A stretch of DNA of 64,000 bases from Chromobacterium haemolyticum (GTDB taxonomy: Bacteria; Pseudomonadota; Gammaproteobacteria; Burkholderiales; Chromobacteriaceae): assembly GCF_002081825.1 (NCBI RefSeq), contig NZ_MUKU01000014.1, positions 1 through 64,000 on the forward strand. Direction: 5' to 3'. The notes beneath the pieces were generated by a model. It was not told the DNA's origin. It saw nothing but the letters and a program-made list of their open reading frames with translations, and did no database searches. Made by a program: the position numbers and the translations under genes. Position 1 is the first letter of the stretch. Every line of letters starts with the position of its first letter. Shown here piece by piece: positions 54,378-61,564 of this stretch.

Positions 54378-54566
54378 TTAGCGTCGTTCCAGGCGAGAGA
54401 TTTCCTGCTTCAGCTGATCGACGGCGGTGTGCAGATCGCCGTATTGGCGCAAGTGCTGCTCGCCTTGTTCCAGCAAGGTTTTCATCTGCGCCAGATTGCC
54501 TTCCGCAATCGCTTGGTGGATGGCGACGCCGTAAGGCAAGGTTTGATGCGTGGGAAGATGGCTCAT
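54378..54566 (-). CDS. Stand-alone GDL-motif small protein
   Basis: 62 residues consisting of the motif module only: YGVAIHQAIAEGNLAQMK in the middle and a coiled-coil-like end QEISRLERR. The upstream frame reaches 54647, but the ATG at 54566 gives the compact product. It is first in the leftward GDL operon, with the candidate promoter just upstream (54567-54781). The small size and first place make it the best candidate precursor peptide for the radical SAM enzyme; this is inference. Confidence 0.75.
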   Translation of the reverse strand: MSHLPTHQTLPYGVAIHQAIAEGNLAQMKTLLEQGEQHLRQYGDLHTAVDQLKQEISRLERR

Positions 54567-54696
54567 TGAGTCGACCTGTTCCTTAGCGCTGATTGACGTG
54601 ACGGCGGGCGGAAGAGAGCGGGCCGCCCGCAAAGGGCTGCCGGACAAAGCTTGGCAGTGTTTATCGGTGTAGCAGCTGGGGGCGGTGACAAACTGG

Positions 54697-54734
54697 ACTT
54701 AAGGTCAGTTTTTATGAAAAACAAATACTTAAGT
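54697..54734. promoter_or_regulatory. Two ACTTAAG boxes, candidate regulatory region of the GDL operon
   Basis: ACTTAAGG (54697-54704) and ACTTAAGT (54727-54734) are spaced exactly 30 bp apart, about three helical turns, in an AT-rich stretch between the M14-type gene and the first GDL gene. They may bind a regulator. No match to a known site is claimed. Confidence 0.35.
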
Positions 54735-54781
54735 AAAAGTACCGAGCCGCGTGAACGCAGCCCGGAGCAAGGGGAGTAGGC

Positions 54782-55732
54782 TCAAAATCGGGAGGAGGGA
54801 CGAGCCAGATAGAACCACTCCTGGCCGCTTGGCGATTGGGGGTTGGGGAAGACGATGCGGCCGTCGTCTATGGCCGTCACCGGGCTGCCGTCGGCGCGCC
54901 AGCCTATTAGTTCGCCTCTGCTTACCGGGTCGAAGCTGATCCAGTCGCGGGCGAAGCGGTCGCCATCGTCAAGCTTGTCCACTACTTCATACAGGCTGAG
55001 CATTTCCAGAGGCGAGGGCGCGGGGGGAGGCGCGTCCATCATGCCCAGATGAGCCAGCGTATTGACGATGGCCTGGTAGGCGACGCGCGGCGCGGCGGGG
55101 TCGTCGTGTTGGCCGCATTCCAGCGTTAGCGCCCAGCCGCCTTGTTGGCGCATGTATTCGGTGGTGCCCATGCCGTAACAAGCATCGCCTCCGGTCGCCT
55201 TGTCCCGCCGGCTTACGCCCAGCGCGTAAGTGGATAGCCAGCCGTCCACTGCGCGGGCCACGCCCAGGCGTTGCGCCAGAGCCTCTTCCCGAGCGGCCAG
55301 GGCGAAGGGTTCGAGCTCGCCGGCGTTGTCGCGCGGGCCGAGGAAGACAAAGGGCTGGCCGCGGGACTGGAAGGAATGCAGGTCCAGCAAAACCTCATGT
55401 TCCGACAGCAAGGGGCACAGCCAGTTGGCGACGTGATCTTCGAAATCGCCCGGCGCGTCGCTGGGCGCGAGATGGCGGTTCAGATTGCGCTCGCCGCCGC
55501 GCTGCCCCAGTTGGAAGGCCAGTGGATTGGCCACCGGAACCAGCGTCAGCCGGCCGGCGCGGAGCGCCAGCGCGCCTTGTTCCAGTTCGGCCATTACGCG
55601 GCGGATGGCTAGCGTGCCGCAGCCCTCGTTGCCGTGCACGGCTCCGGTGACGATCAGGCGCGGGCCGGCCCGCAAGCTCTGGTAACGGTGGCTGGCGAAA
55701 TGGGTAGGCCAGGCCGGGTTTATTTGAGCCAT
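54782..55732 (-). CDS. Succinylglutamate desuccinylase/aspartoacylase-type M14 amidohydrolase
   Basis: 316 residues. Zinc ligands appear as H-x-x-E in GAVHGNEGCGT and the later His in LLDLHSFQSRG; the substrate Arg/Asn region is GGERNLNRHLAPSD and a catalytic-type Glu lies in LTLECGQHDD. No signal peptide, so cytoplasmic. Its start overlaps the stop of the upstream binding-protein gene by 13 bp. Removes an acyl or amino acid group from a small substrate; the actual substrate may be a peptide or acyl-amino acid linked to the locus. Confidence 0.82.
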   Translation of the reverse strand: MAQINPAWPTHFASHRYQSLRAGPRLIVTGAVHGNEGCGTLAIRRVMAELEQGALALRAGRLTLVPVANPLAFQLGQRGGERNLNRHLAPSDAPGDFEDHVANWLCPLLSEHEVLLDLHSFQSRGQPFVFLGPRDNAGELEPFALAAREEALAQRLGVARAVDGWLSTYALGVSRRDKATGGDACYGMGTTEYMRQQGGWALTLECGQHDDPAAPRVAYQAIVNTLAHLGMMDAPPPAPSPLEMLSLYEVVDKLDDGDRFARDWISFDPVSRGELIGWRADGSPVTAIDDGRIVFPNPQSPSGQEWFYLARPSSRF

Positions 55733-57300
55733 ACGTCCTCGAAGTCAAAAGAGCCGTTGGGATTCATCACGAAGCCCTGCACATTGTTGCGCAGCGGAAT
55801 GTAAATGCGCGAATGGGCCATGGTGATCCAGGGACGTTCGTATTTGAAAATTTCCTGGGCTTTCAAATAATACTGGGTGCGTTGCTTCTGTTCGGTGGCT
55901 TGCCGGCCGAGCAGCAACAACTTATCGAACTCCTGATTGCAGAAGCGCTGGCCGCCCTTGCTGACGCTGCAGGACAGGGCGTTCCAGAGGAAGTCGTCCG
56001 GATCGCCGGAGTTGCTGGTCAGGCCTGACATATAGACATCGTGTTCGCCGGCTGCTGCGCGTTTCAGGTACTCGCCCCATTCGTAGGACCGAATATTGGC
56101 CTTGACGCCTATCCTGGCCCAGTCCTGCTGGATCATCTGCGCCATCAATTTGCCGTTGGGGTTGGTGGGCCGCTGCACCGGCAGCGCCCACAAATCCAGG
56201 GTGAAGCCGTTGGGGTAGCCTGCCTGGGCCAGCAGCGCCTTGGCTTTGGCCGGGTTGTATTCATTACGGGTTTTGGGGTTCCAGCTCCAAGTGGACGGCG
56301 GATAGGGGTTGACCGCCTGGGTGGCGCCGCCCTTGGGAAACATCGCCTTGAACAGGGCGTCGCGGTTGATGGCGATGTCCAGCGCCACGCGCACTTCGCG
56401 CTTGGCGAACTGCGGCCGTTTCAGATTGTAGGCCAGGTAGGAGATATTGCTGGCGCCGGTGGCGGCGATCTTGATGTTCTTGTCGGCGTTCAAAGTGTCC
56501 AGATCGGACTCGCGCACCGCCGCGGCCACTTGGCATTCGCCCGCTTTTAGCTTCTGGATGCGTACTTGCGGATCGGTGACGATGGCGAAGATCAGGCTGC
56601 GGGTTTTTTGCGGCGTCCCCCAGTATTGGGGGTTGGCCTCGTAGCGCACGGTCGAATCCTTGGCGTAGCTCTTGAAGCGGTAGGGACCGGTGCCGATGGG
56701 CAGCAGGTTGATCTGCGCGGGCTTGACGGCCTGCAGCAGCTGCTGGGCGTATTCCGCCGATTGCATGCCGGCGAAGCCCATCGCGAAGAAAGTCAGGAAG
56801 GTGGCGTTGCGCTCCTTCAGCCGGATCTTGACGGTGTGAGGATCCAGCTTTTGCACCGAGGCTATCAGCTTGACCAGGCCGTAGCCGTCCGGGCCGGTCA
56901 ATGGGGTTTTGAACGCCTGATTGAATGGCAGGTCCGGCCGGATCCAACGGTTGACGGTGAAAACCACGTCGTCGGCGGAGAAGTCGCGGCTGGGCTTGAA
57001 ATACTCGGTGTGATGGAATTTGACGCCGCGGCGCAGTTTGAAGGTGTACTCCAGCCCGTCCGCCGACACGCTCCAGCTTTCCGCCAGCCCCGGACGCAGC
57101 GCCACGCCGCCGCGTTTGAATTCGGTCAGCCCCTGGAAGACGGGTTTGACGATGTTGTAAGTGGAGGCGGTGTCCCACATCGCGGGGTCGAAGCCTTCCG
57201 GAGCGGCTTCCGCGCAAAAGACCAGCGGCTTGGCGGCCAGCGCGGCGGCGGGCAAAGCGCCGGCCAGCAACAGGGAAAGGGAGAGGATCGATTTTGTCAT
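55720..57300 (-). CDS. ABC transporter peptide-binding protein, family 5 (DppA-like)
   Basis: 526 residues. Signal peptide SILSLSLLLAGALPAAALAA, then family 5 features: VFCAEAAPEGFDPAMWDTAS, LAESWSVSADGLEYTFKLRR and GTGPYRFKSYAKDSTVRYEA. Of the dipeptide-binding branch, related to DppA. Periplasmic. No permease or ATPase genes lie beside it, so it must use a shared transporter. It is co-transcribed with the M14-type hydrolase and starts 135 bp from the divergent D-amino-acid dehydrogenase gene. Confidence 0.88.
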   Translation of the reverse strand: MTKSILSLSLLLAGALPAAALAAKPLVFCAEAAPEGFDPAMWDTASTYNIVKPVFQGLTEFKRGGVALRPGLAESWSVSADGLEYTFKLRRGVKFHHTEYFKPSRDFSADDVVFTVNRWIRPDLPFNQAFKTPLTGPDGYGLVKLIASVQKLDPHTVKIRLKERNATFLTFFAMGFAGMQSAEYAQQLLQAVKPAQINLLPIGTGPYRFKSYAKDSTVRYEANPQYWGTPQKTRSLIFAIVTDPQVRIQKLKAGECQVAAAVRESDLDTLNADKNIKIAATGASNISYLAYNLKRPQFAKREVRVALDIAINRDALFKAMFPKGGATQAVNPYPPSTWSWNPKTRNEYNPAKAKALLAQAGYPNGFTLDLWALPVQRPTNPNGKLMAQMIQQDWARIGVKANIRSYEWGEYLKRAAAGEHDVYMSGLTSNSGDPDDFLWNALSCSVSKGGQRFCNQEFDKLLLLGRQATEQKQRTQYYLKAQEIFKYERPWITMAHSRIYIPLRNNVQGFVMNPNGSFDFEDVWLK

Positions 57301-57435
57301 TTACGCTATCCTGAGTTCTTGTTCGCGGCATGCGAATTGTCCGTCATCTACCGCTGTCGGTCCAAGGCCTTGGCAATTGGTTCCCGGCGCTGGCGCCGGC
57401 TTCGCGGTTTCGGCGGACTTTGCGAGGGGGCGAAG

Positions 57436-58659
57436 ATGGAGGGATCGAGGGTGCTCGTCGTGGGCGCCGGCGTAGTTGGCCTGTGCAGCGCGTGGCGGCT
57501 GGCGCGAGCGGGCTGGCCGGTCACGGTGTTGGAGCGGCGCGGCGAGGCGGCGGCCGGCGCCAGCTACGCCAACGGCGGTCAACTAAGCTATAGCTATGTC
57601 GCGCCGCTGGCCGACGCCGGCGTGCCGGCCAAGGCGCTGGCCTGGCTGCTGAGCGCGGATGCGCCGATGCGCTTGCGTCTACGCTGGGACCTTGCCCAAT
57701 GGCAGTGGTTGTGGCGCTTTTATCGGGCTTGCAACCGTGAAGCCAATCGCGCCGGCAGTGCTCAGTTGTGGCGCTTGGCGCAAGAAAGCCGCTTGTTGCT
57801 TGAAGGGCTGCGCGCGGAGGGGCTGGACGGCTTTGCCTGGCGGCGCAACGGCAAGCTGGTGCTGTACCGCAGCGCGGCGGCGCTGGAGCATGCGCGTCAG
57901 GGCGTGGCGGCGCTGAGCGAACTGGGCGCGCGTCAGAGGCTGCTGGATGCGGACGGCTGCCGTAATTTGGAGCCGGCCTTGGCCGGACTAAGCGGGCCGA
58001 TGCTCGGCGGGGTGCATACCCCTGACGAGGAAGTGGCGGATTGTCGGCTGTTCTGCCTGGCCATGCAGCGGCGGATGCTTGAGGAAGGCTTGGATGTCGA
58101 GTTCCGCTTTGATCGGGAAGTGGGCGGTTTCGAAATGGCTCAGGGGCGGGTGCGGCAAGTCTTGCTGCCCGATGAGGCCTTGCCCTGCCGGCATCTGGTG
58201 CTGGCGGCCGGCGTCGGCGGCGTGGCGCTGGCGCGCAAGCTGGGCCTGCGGCTGCCGCTCTATCCCTTGAAGGGCTACAGTCTGGACATGCCCGCGGGAG
58301 AGTGTTTGCCGGCGCTCAGCGTCACCGATTTCGAGCGCAAGACTTTGTACGCGCCGATAGGCGGGCGTCTGCGGGTGGCGGCGGCGGCGGATCTGGTCGG
58401 CTACGAGGAAAGCCCGGATCCGCGACGCGTGGCCGGCTTGCGCCGGCAAGTGAGGCGCGATTGGCCGCGGGCGGGCTGTTTGGAACAGGCTACGGAATGG
58501 GCCGGCTTGAGGCCGGCCACGCCGGACGGCTTGCCCATGATAGGGCGCGCGCCTAGCGGACCGGCCAATCTCTGGCTGAATCTTGGACACGGCGCTCTGG
58601 GCTTTACCTTGGCCCTGGGCAGCGCCGAGCGGCTGGCGCGGGAGATGGCCGGAGACTGA
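57436..58659 (+). CDS. DadA-like FAD-dependent D-amino-acid dehydrogenase
   Basis: 407 residues, DAAO/DadA superfamily. FAD-binding VLVVGAGVVGLCSAWRLARA, ASYANGGQLSYSYVAPLADA (DadA-type), and C-terminal RPATPDGLPMIGRAP with NLWLNLGHGALGFTLALG. Oxidises D-amino acids to 2-oxo acids and passes electrons to the respiratory chain in characterised members. ATG 57436 follows GAGGGGG; a very long frame from 56566 is spurious. The next gene encodes a D-Ala-D-Ala dipeptidase, so D-alanine is a likely substrate. Confidence 0.88.
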   Translation: MEGSRVLVVGAGVVGLCSAWRLARAGWPVTVLERRGEAAAGASYANGGQLSYSYVAPLADAGVPAKALAWLLSADAPMRLRLRWDLAQWQWLWRFYRACNREANRAGSAQLWRLAQESRLLLEGLRAEGLDGFAWRRNGKLVLYRSAAALEHARQGVAALSELGARQRLLDADGCRNLEPALAGLSGPMLGGVHTPDEEVADCRLFCLAMQRRMLEEGLDVEFRFDREVGGFEMAQGRVRQVLLPDEALPCRHLVLAAGVGGVALARKLGLRLPLYPLKGYSLDMPAGECLPALSVTDFERKTLYAPIGGRLRVAAAADLVGYEESPDPRRVAGLRRQVRRDWPRAGCLEQATEWAGLRPATPDGLPMIGRAPSGPANLWLNLGHGALGFTLALGSAERLAREMAGD

Positions 58660-58669
58660 GGGCTGGGGA

Positions 58670-59305
58670 ATGAACGAGGGGAGTGCGGCGAGAATGAAAG
58701 CGGTCATCGGCATGGAGGAGTTGGCGGCGCATCCGGAGTACCTGTCGATTGCGGATATCGACGGGGTGAGGCTGGATCTGCGCTATGCCTGCGCCAATAA
58801 TTTTGTGGGACGAAATCTTTACGGCGACGCGGCGCCGGCGCTGTTGCACCGCCGCGCCGCCGAGCGCCTGGCCATGGCCGCGCGCGAGTTGCGCAAGCAA
58901 CGGCCGGGTTTCAATTTGCTGGTTTTCGACGCGCTGCGGCCGGGAAGGGTGCAGCGGGTGTTGTGGGGCATCGTCAAGGACACGCCGCAGCGCATCTACG
59001 TCGCCGACCCGGCGCGCGGTTCGATTCACAGCTTCGGCATGGCCGTGGACTTAAGCGTGGAGGACGATGGCGGACGCGAACTGAACATGGGCACCGGCTT
59101 TGACGACTTCACCGAGCTGGCGCAGCCGCAGCGCGAGGCGGAGCTGCTGCGGACCGGCAGGCTGAGCGAGGCGCACTTGGCCAATCGCTTGCTGTTGCGC
59201 CATTGCATGAGCCAGGCTGGCTTCAGCGGCATCGCCACCGAGTGGTGGCACTTTGAGGCGGCGGATCGCGATTGGGTGCGCGCTCATATGCTGTTGATCG
59301 AATAA
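58670..59305 (+). CDS. ddpX: D-alanyl-D-alanine dipeptidase, VanX/DdpX type
   Basis: 211 residues. Zinc ligands are the His and Asp in GSIHSFGMAVDLS and the final His in TEWWHFEAAD; FDALRPGRVQ supplies the conserved active-site Arg. No signal peptide is seen, so it acts in the cytoplasm like E. coli DdpX. The ATG at 58670 has GAGGG about 7 bp upstream, while ATG 58694 is an in-frame alternative. It starts 10 bp after the dehydrogenase stop. Together they would convert D-Ala-D-Ala to D-Ala and then pyruvate. Vancomycin resistance is not implied: no vanA or vanH is present. Confidence 0.87.
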   Translation: MNEGSAARMKAVIGMEELAAHPEYLSIADIDGVRLDLRYACANNFVGRNLYGDAAPALLHRRAAERLAMAARELRKQRPGFNLLVFDALRPGRVQRVLWGIVKDTPQRIYVADPARGSIHSFGMAVDLSVEDDGGRELNMGTGFDDFTELAQPQREAELLRTGRLSEAHLANRLLLRHCMSQAGFSGIATEWWHFEAADRDWVRAHMLLIE

Positions 59306-59328
59306 TTAAGAGGCCGCGGCCTGCCTAA

Positions 59329-59349
59329 TGCCGCCCGGGCGGCGGCTTT
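59329..59349 (+). terminator. Hairpin after the dipeptidase gene
   Basis: GCCGCC and GGCGGC form a GC-rich stem followed by GGCTTTAT. The T-run is short. Confidence 0.5.
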
Positions 59350-59435
59350 ATGCCCGGCAGGCATTTAGCAAACGGCGGGTTTTCAGGCAATATGGCCGCT
59401 GGCTTTATCTTTGAAGCACCCGCAGAGAAACATCA

Positions 59436-60623
59436 ATGGCATCCGACAATATCGAACAAGCCTGTTGGCACCCGGAAACCCAGGCAATCCGCGGCGGCCG
59501 CGAAATCAGCGATTATCGCGAGCACAGCCAAAGCCTGCATCTGACTTCCAGCTTCACCTACGATTCGGCGGAACAGGCCGCGGCCATGTTCCTGGGCGAA
59601 CTGGACGGCTACACCTATTCCCGCTTCACCAACCCCACCGTCGCGGCCTTTCAGCAGCGGCTGGCGCTGATGGAGGGCGGTGAGCGCGCCATCGCCACCG
59701 CCACCGGCATGGCGGCGATCCAGGCCATCATGATGAGTCTGCTCAAGGCCGGCGATCACATCCTGTCCTCGCAAAGCCTGTTCGGTTCCACCACCAATCT
59801 GTTTGCCGGCCTATTGGCCAAATTCGGCGTGGAAACCACCTTTGTCGACGCCACCGACCTGCAAGCCTGGCGCGACGCGGCGCGGCCCAATACCCGTTTG
59901 TTGTTTCTGGAAACGCCGTCCAATCCTCTGACGGAAATCGCCGACATCGCCGCGATCGCCCAGATCGCGCATCAGCGCGGCGCCTTGCTGGTGGTGGACA
60001 ACAGCTTCTGTTCCCCGGCCTTGCAGCAACCGCTGAAACTGGGTGCGGACCTGGTGATGCACTCCGCCACCAAATATCTGGACGGGCATGGCCGGGTGAT
60101 GGGCGGCGCGGTGGTGGGCAGCGACGCGCTGATCGAGCAGATTTATCTGCACGTGCGCACCGCGGGTCCCGCGCTGGCCCCGTTCAACGCCTGGACGCTG
60201 CTCTCAGGCATGGAAACCCTGCACTTGCGGATGGAAAAACACAGCGCCGGCGCACTGGAGTTGGCTCGCTGGCTGGAAGCCCAGCCGGCGGTGGCGCGGG
60301 TGTTCTATCCGGGGCTGGCCAGTCATCCGCAGCACGAGCTGGCGCTTCGCCAGCAAAGCGGCGGAGGCGCGGTGGTGTCCTTCGTGGTCAAGGGCGGCAG
60401 GGAGGAGGCTTGGCGAGTGGTTGACCGGGTGCAGTTGATTTCCCGTACCGCCAATCTGGGCGACGTCAAATCCACCATCACCCATCCGGCGTCCACTACG
60501 CATGCCCGCATCACGCCGGAGGCCAGGACCAAGGCCGGCATCGTGGAAGGCCTGTTGCGCGTGGCCGTGGGGCTGGAGCATGTCGAAGACCTTAAGCGGG
60601 ATTTGGCTCGCGGTCTTGACTAA
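59436..60623 (+). CDS. metZ: O-succinylhomoserine sulfhydrylase
   Basis: 395 residues of the Cys/Met metabolism PLP family. PLP Lys in HSATKYLDGHGRVMGG; LLVVDNSFCSPALQQPL carries the cofactor Asp. The N-terminal WHPETQAIRGGREISDYREH matches MetZ rather than MetB. It makes homocysteine directly from O-succinylhomoserine. Terminator at 60648. Confidence 0.92.
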   Translation: MASDNIEQACWHPETQAIRGGREISDYREHSQSLHLTSSFTYDSAEQAAAMFLGELDGYTYSRFTNPTVAAFQQRLALMEGGERAIATATGMAAIQAIMMSLLKAGDHILSSQSLFGSTTNLFAGLLAKFGVETTFVDATDLQAWRDAARPNTRLLFLETPSNPLTEIADIAAIAQIAHQRGALLVVDNSFCSPALQQPLKLGADLVMHSATKYLDGHGRVMGGAVVGSDALIEQIYLHVRTAGPALAPFNAWTLLSGMETLHLRMEKHSAGALELARWLEAQPAVARVFYPGLASHPQHELALRQQSGGGAVVSFVVKGGREEAWRVVDRVQLISRTANLGDVKSTITHPASTTHARITPEARTKAGIVEGLLRVAVGLEHVEDLKRDLARGLD

Positions 60624-60647
60624 ACGCTTTCAACATGTGTTTCATTC

Positions 60648-60682
60648 AAACGGCAGTCTAAAATACGGACTGCCGCTTTTGT
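60648..60682 (+). terminator. Rho-independent terminator after metZ
   Basis: CGGCAGTC and GACTGCCG form an 8-bp stem with a 9-nt loop followed by CTTTTGTT. Confidence 0.8.
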
Positions 60683-60725
60683 TGCCGCCCTGTTGAGTTT
60701 GGCCCGAGCGCCGTCGAGACATGTC

Positions 60726-60754
60726 TTGACATTCATCAAATTAAAACGTAAGTT
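60726..60754 (+). promoter_or_regulatory. Sigma-70 promoter of the TetR-type regulator
   Basis: TTGACA (60726-60731), a 17-bp spacer, then TAAGTT (60749-60754), predicting a start near 60761. The -35 is a perfect consensus match. Confidence 0.7.
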
Positions 60755-60771
60755 TGAAACGCTTGTTCGAA
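60754..60771. promoter_or_regulatory. PsrA-type operator overlapping the regulator promoter
   Basis: TTGAAACGCTTGTTCGAA holds GAAAC-N4-GTTCG, close to the GAAAC-N4-GTTTC pattern bound by PsrA-type TetR repressors of fatty-acid genes. It covers the -10 edge and transcription start, an autorepression position. Confidence 0.6.
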
Positions 60772-60826
60772 AACTGAAATGAGCAAGACCATAAAACCAG
60801 CAAATACAAAAAAGGCACTGGAAAAC

Positions 60827-61474
60827 ATGGAAGCAAGCCGCCCCGATACCGCCACCCGCATTCTGGACGTTGCAGAACGCTTGTTTGTGGAGCACGGTTT
60901 CGAAGCGACCTCGCTGCGCATGATTACCCAGCAAGCCGAGGTAAACCTGGCCGCGGTGAATTACCACTTCGGCTCCAAGGATGCGTTGTTCGAGTCCGTG
61001 TTCATGCGCAGGCTGGCCCCGTTGATAGCGGACTGCCTGGCGGAACTGGATAAGCTGGAGGCGGAGGCCTCGGAGGAGAAACTGTCGGTGGAAGGCTTGG
61101 TGCTGTCGTTCATACGGCCTTGCCTGTCGCTGTCCAAGGACCCGTCGCGCGGCGGGGCGATGTTCGTGCGCTTGTTGTCGCGCACCTTGGTGGAAAACCA
61201 TCGTCTGTTGCGTGAAACCATCTCCCAGCAGTACAGCGTGTTCGTCCAGCGTTACAGTCGCGCCTTTCAGCGCGCCTTGCCCTTGCTGGACACGGAGCAG
61301 TTGGCCTGGAGAATGCATCTTGCGTTCAGCGTCATGTTCAATGCCTTTGCAGGCAACGACGTGTTGAAGATCTTTACTCGAAGTCAGATCGTCAGCGCGC
61401 GGGATCCGGACATGATCGTCAAATACCTCGTGCCCTTTGTCATGGCTGGCCTGGTCGCGCCCATGGAAGGCTGA
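60827..61474 (+). CDS. TetR-family regulator, PsrA-like
   Basis: 215 residues from ATG 60827; ATG 60779 in frame would add 16 Lys-rich residues, but would leave only about 18 nt of leader without a ribosome-binding site. The HTH ATSLRMITQQAEVNLAAVNY with HFGSKDALFESVF closely resembles PsrA, a fatty-acid-responsive repressor in pseudomonads. The C-terminal domain is all-helical and would bind a long-chain fatty acid or acyl-CoA. fadE follows 90 bp downstream, so it is the probable target; a PsrA-type box lies at its own promoter. Confidence 0.85.
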   Translation: MEASRPDTATRILDVAERLFVEHGFEATSLRMITQQAEVNLAAVNYHFGSKDALFESVFMRRLAPLIADCLAELDKLEAEASEEKLSVEGLVLSFIRPCLSLSKDPSRGGAMFVRLLSRTLVENHRLLRETISQQYSVFVQRYSRAFQRALPLLDTEQLAWRMHLAFSVMFNAFAGNDVLKIFTRSQIVSARDPDMIVKYLVPFVMAGLVAPMEG

Positions 61475-61564
61475 TTCCGGAGCGCAGGGCAGGACGTGCC
61501 GATCGCGGCCGCGTCCCTTGCTGTTGCCGCCGGAATGGAAGGGTCAACACGAGGGTAAAACAAA

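Noticed and set aside
53041-54566. Ankyrin or TPR repeats in the GDL proteins
   Set aside because: Each protein has only one copy of the motif module, not tandem repeats.
56566-57435. Long plus-strand extension upstream of the D-amino-acid dehydrogenase
   Set aside because: It runs antisense to the binding-protein gene; the true start at 57436 has a ribosome-binding site and matches family N-termini.
58670-59305. Vancomycin resistance
   Set aside because: VanX-type dipeptidases also serve D-Ala-D-Ala catabolism; no van ligase or lactate dehydrogenase is present.
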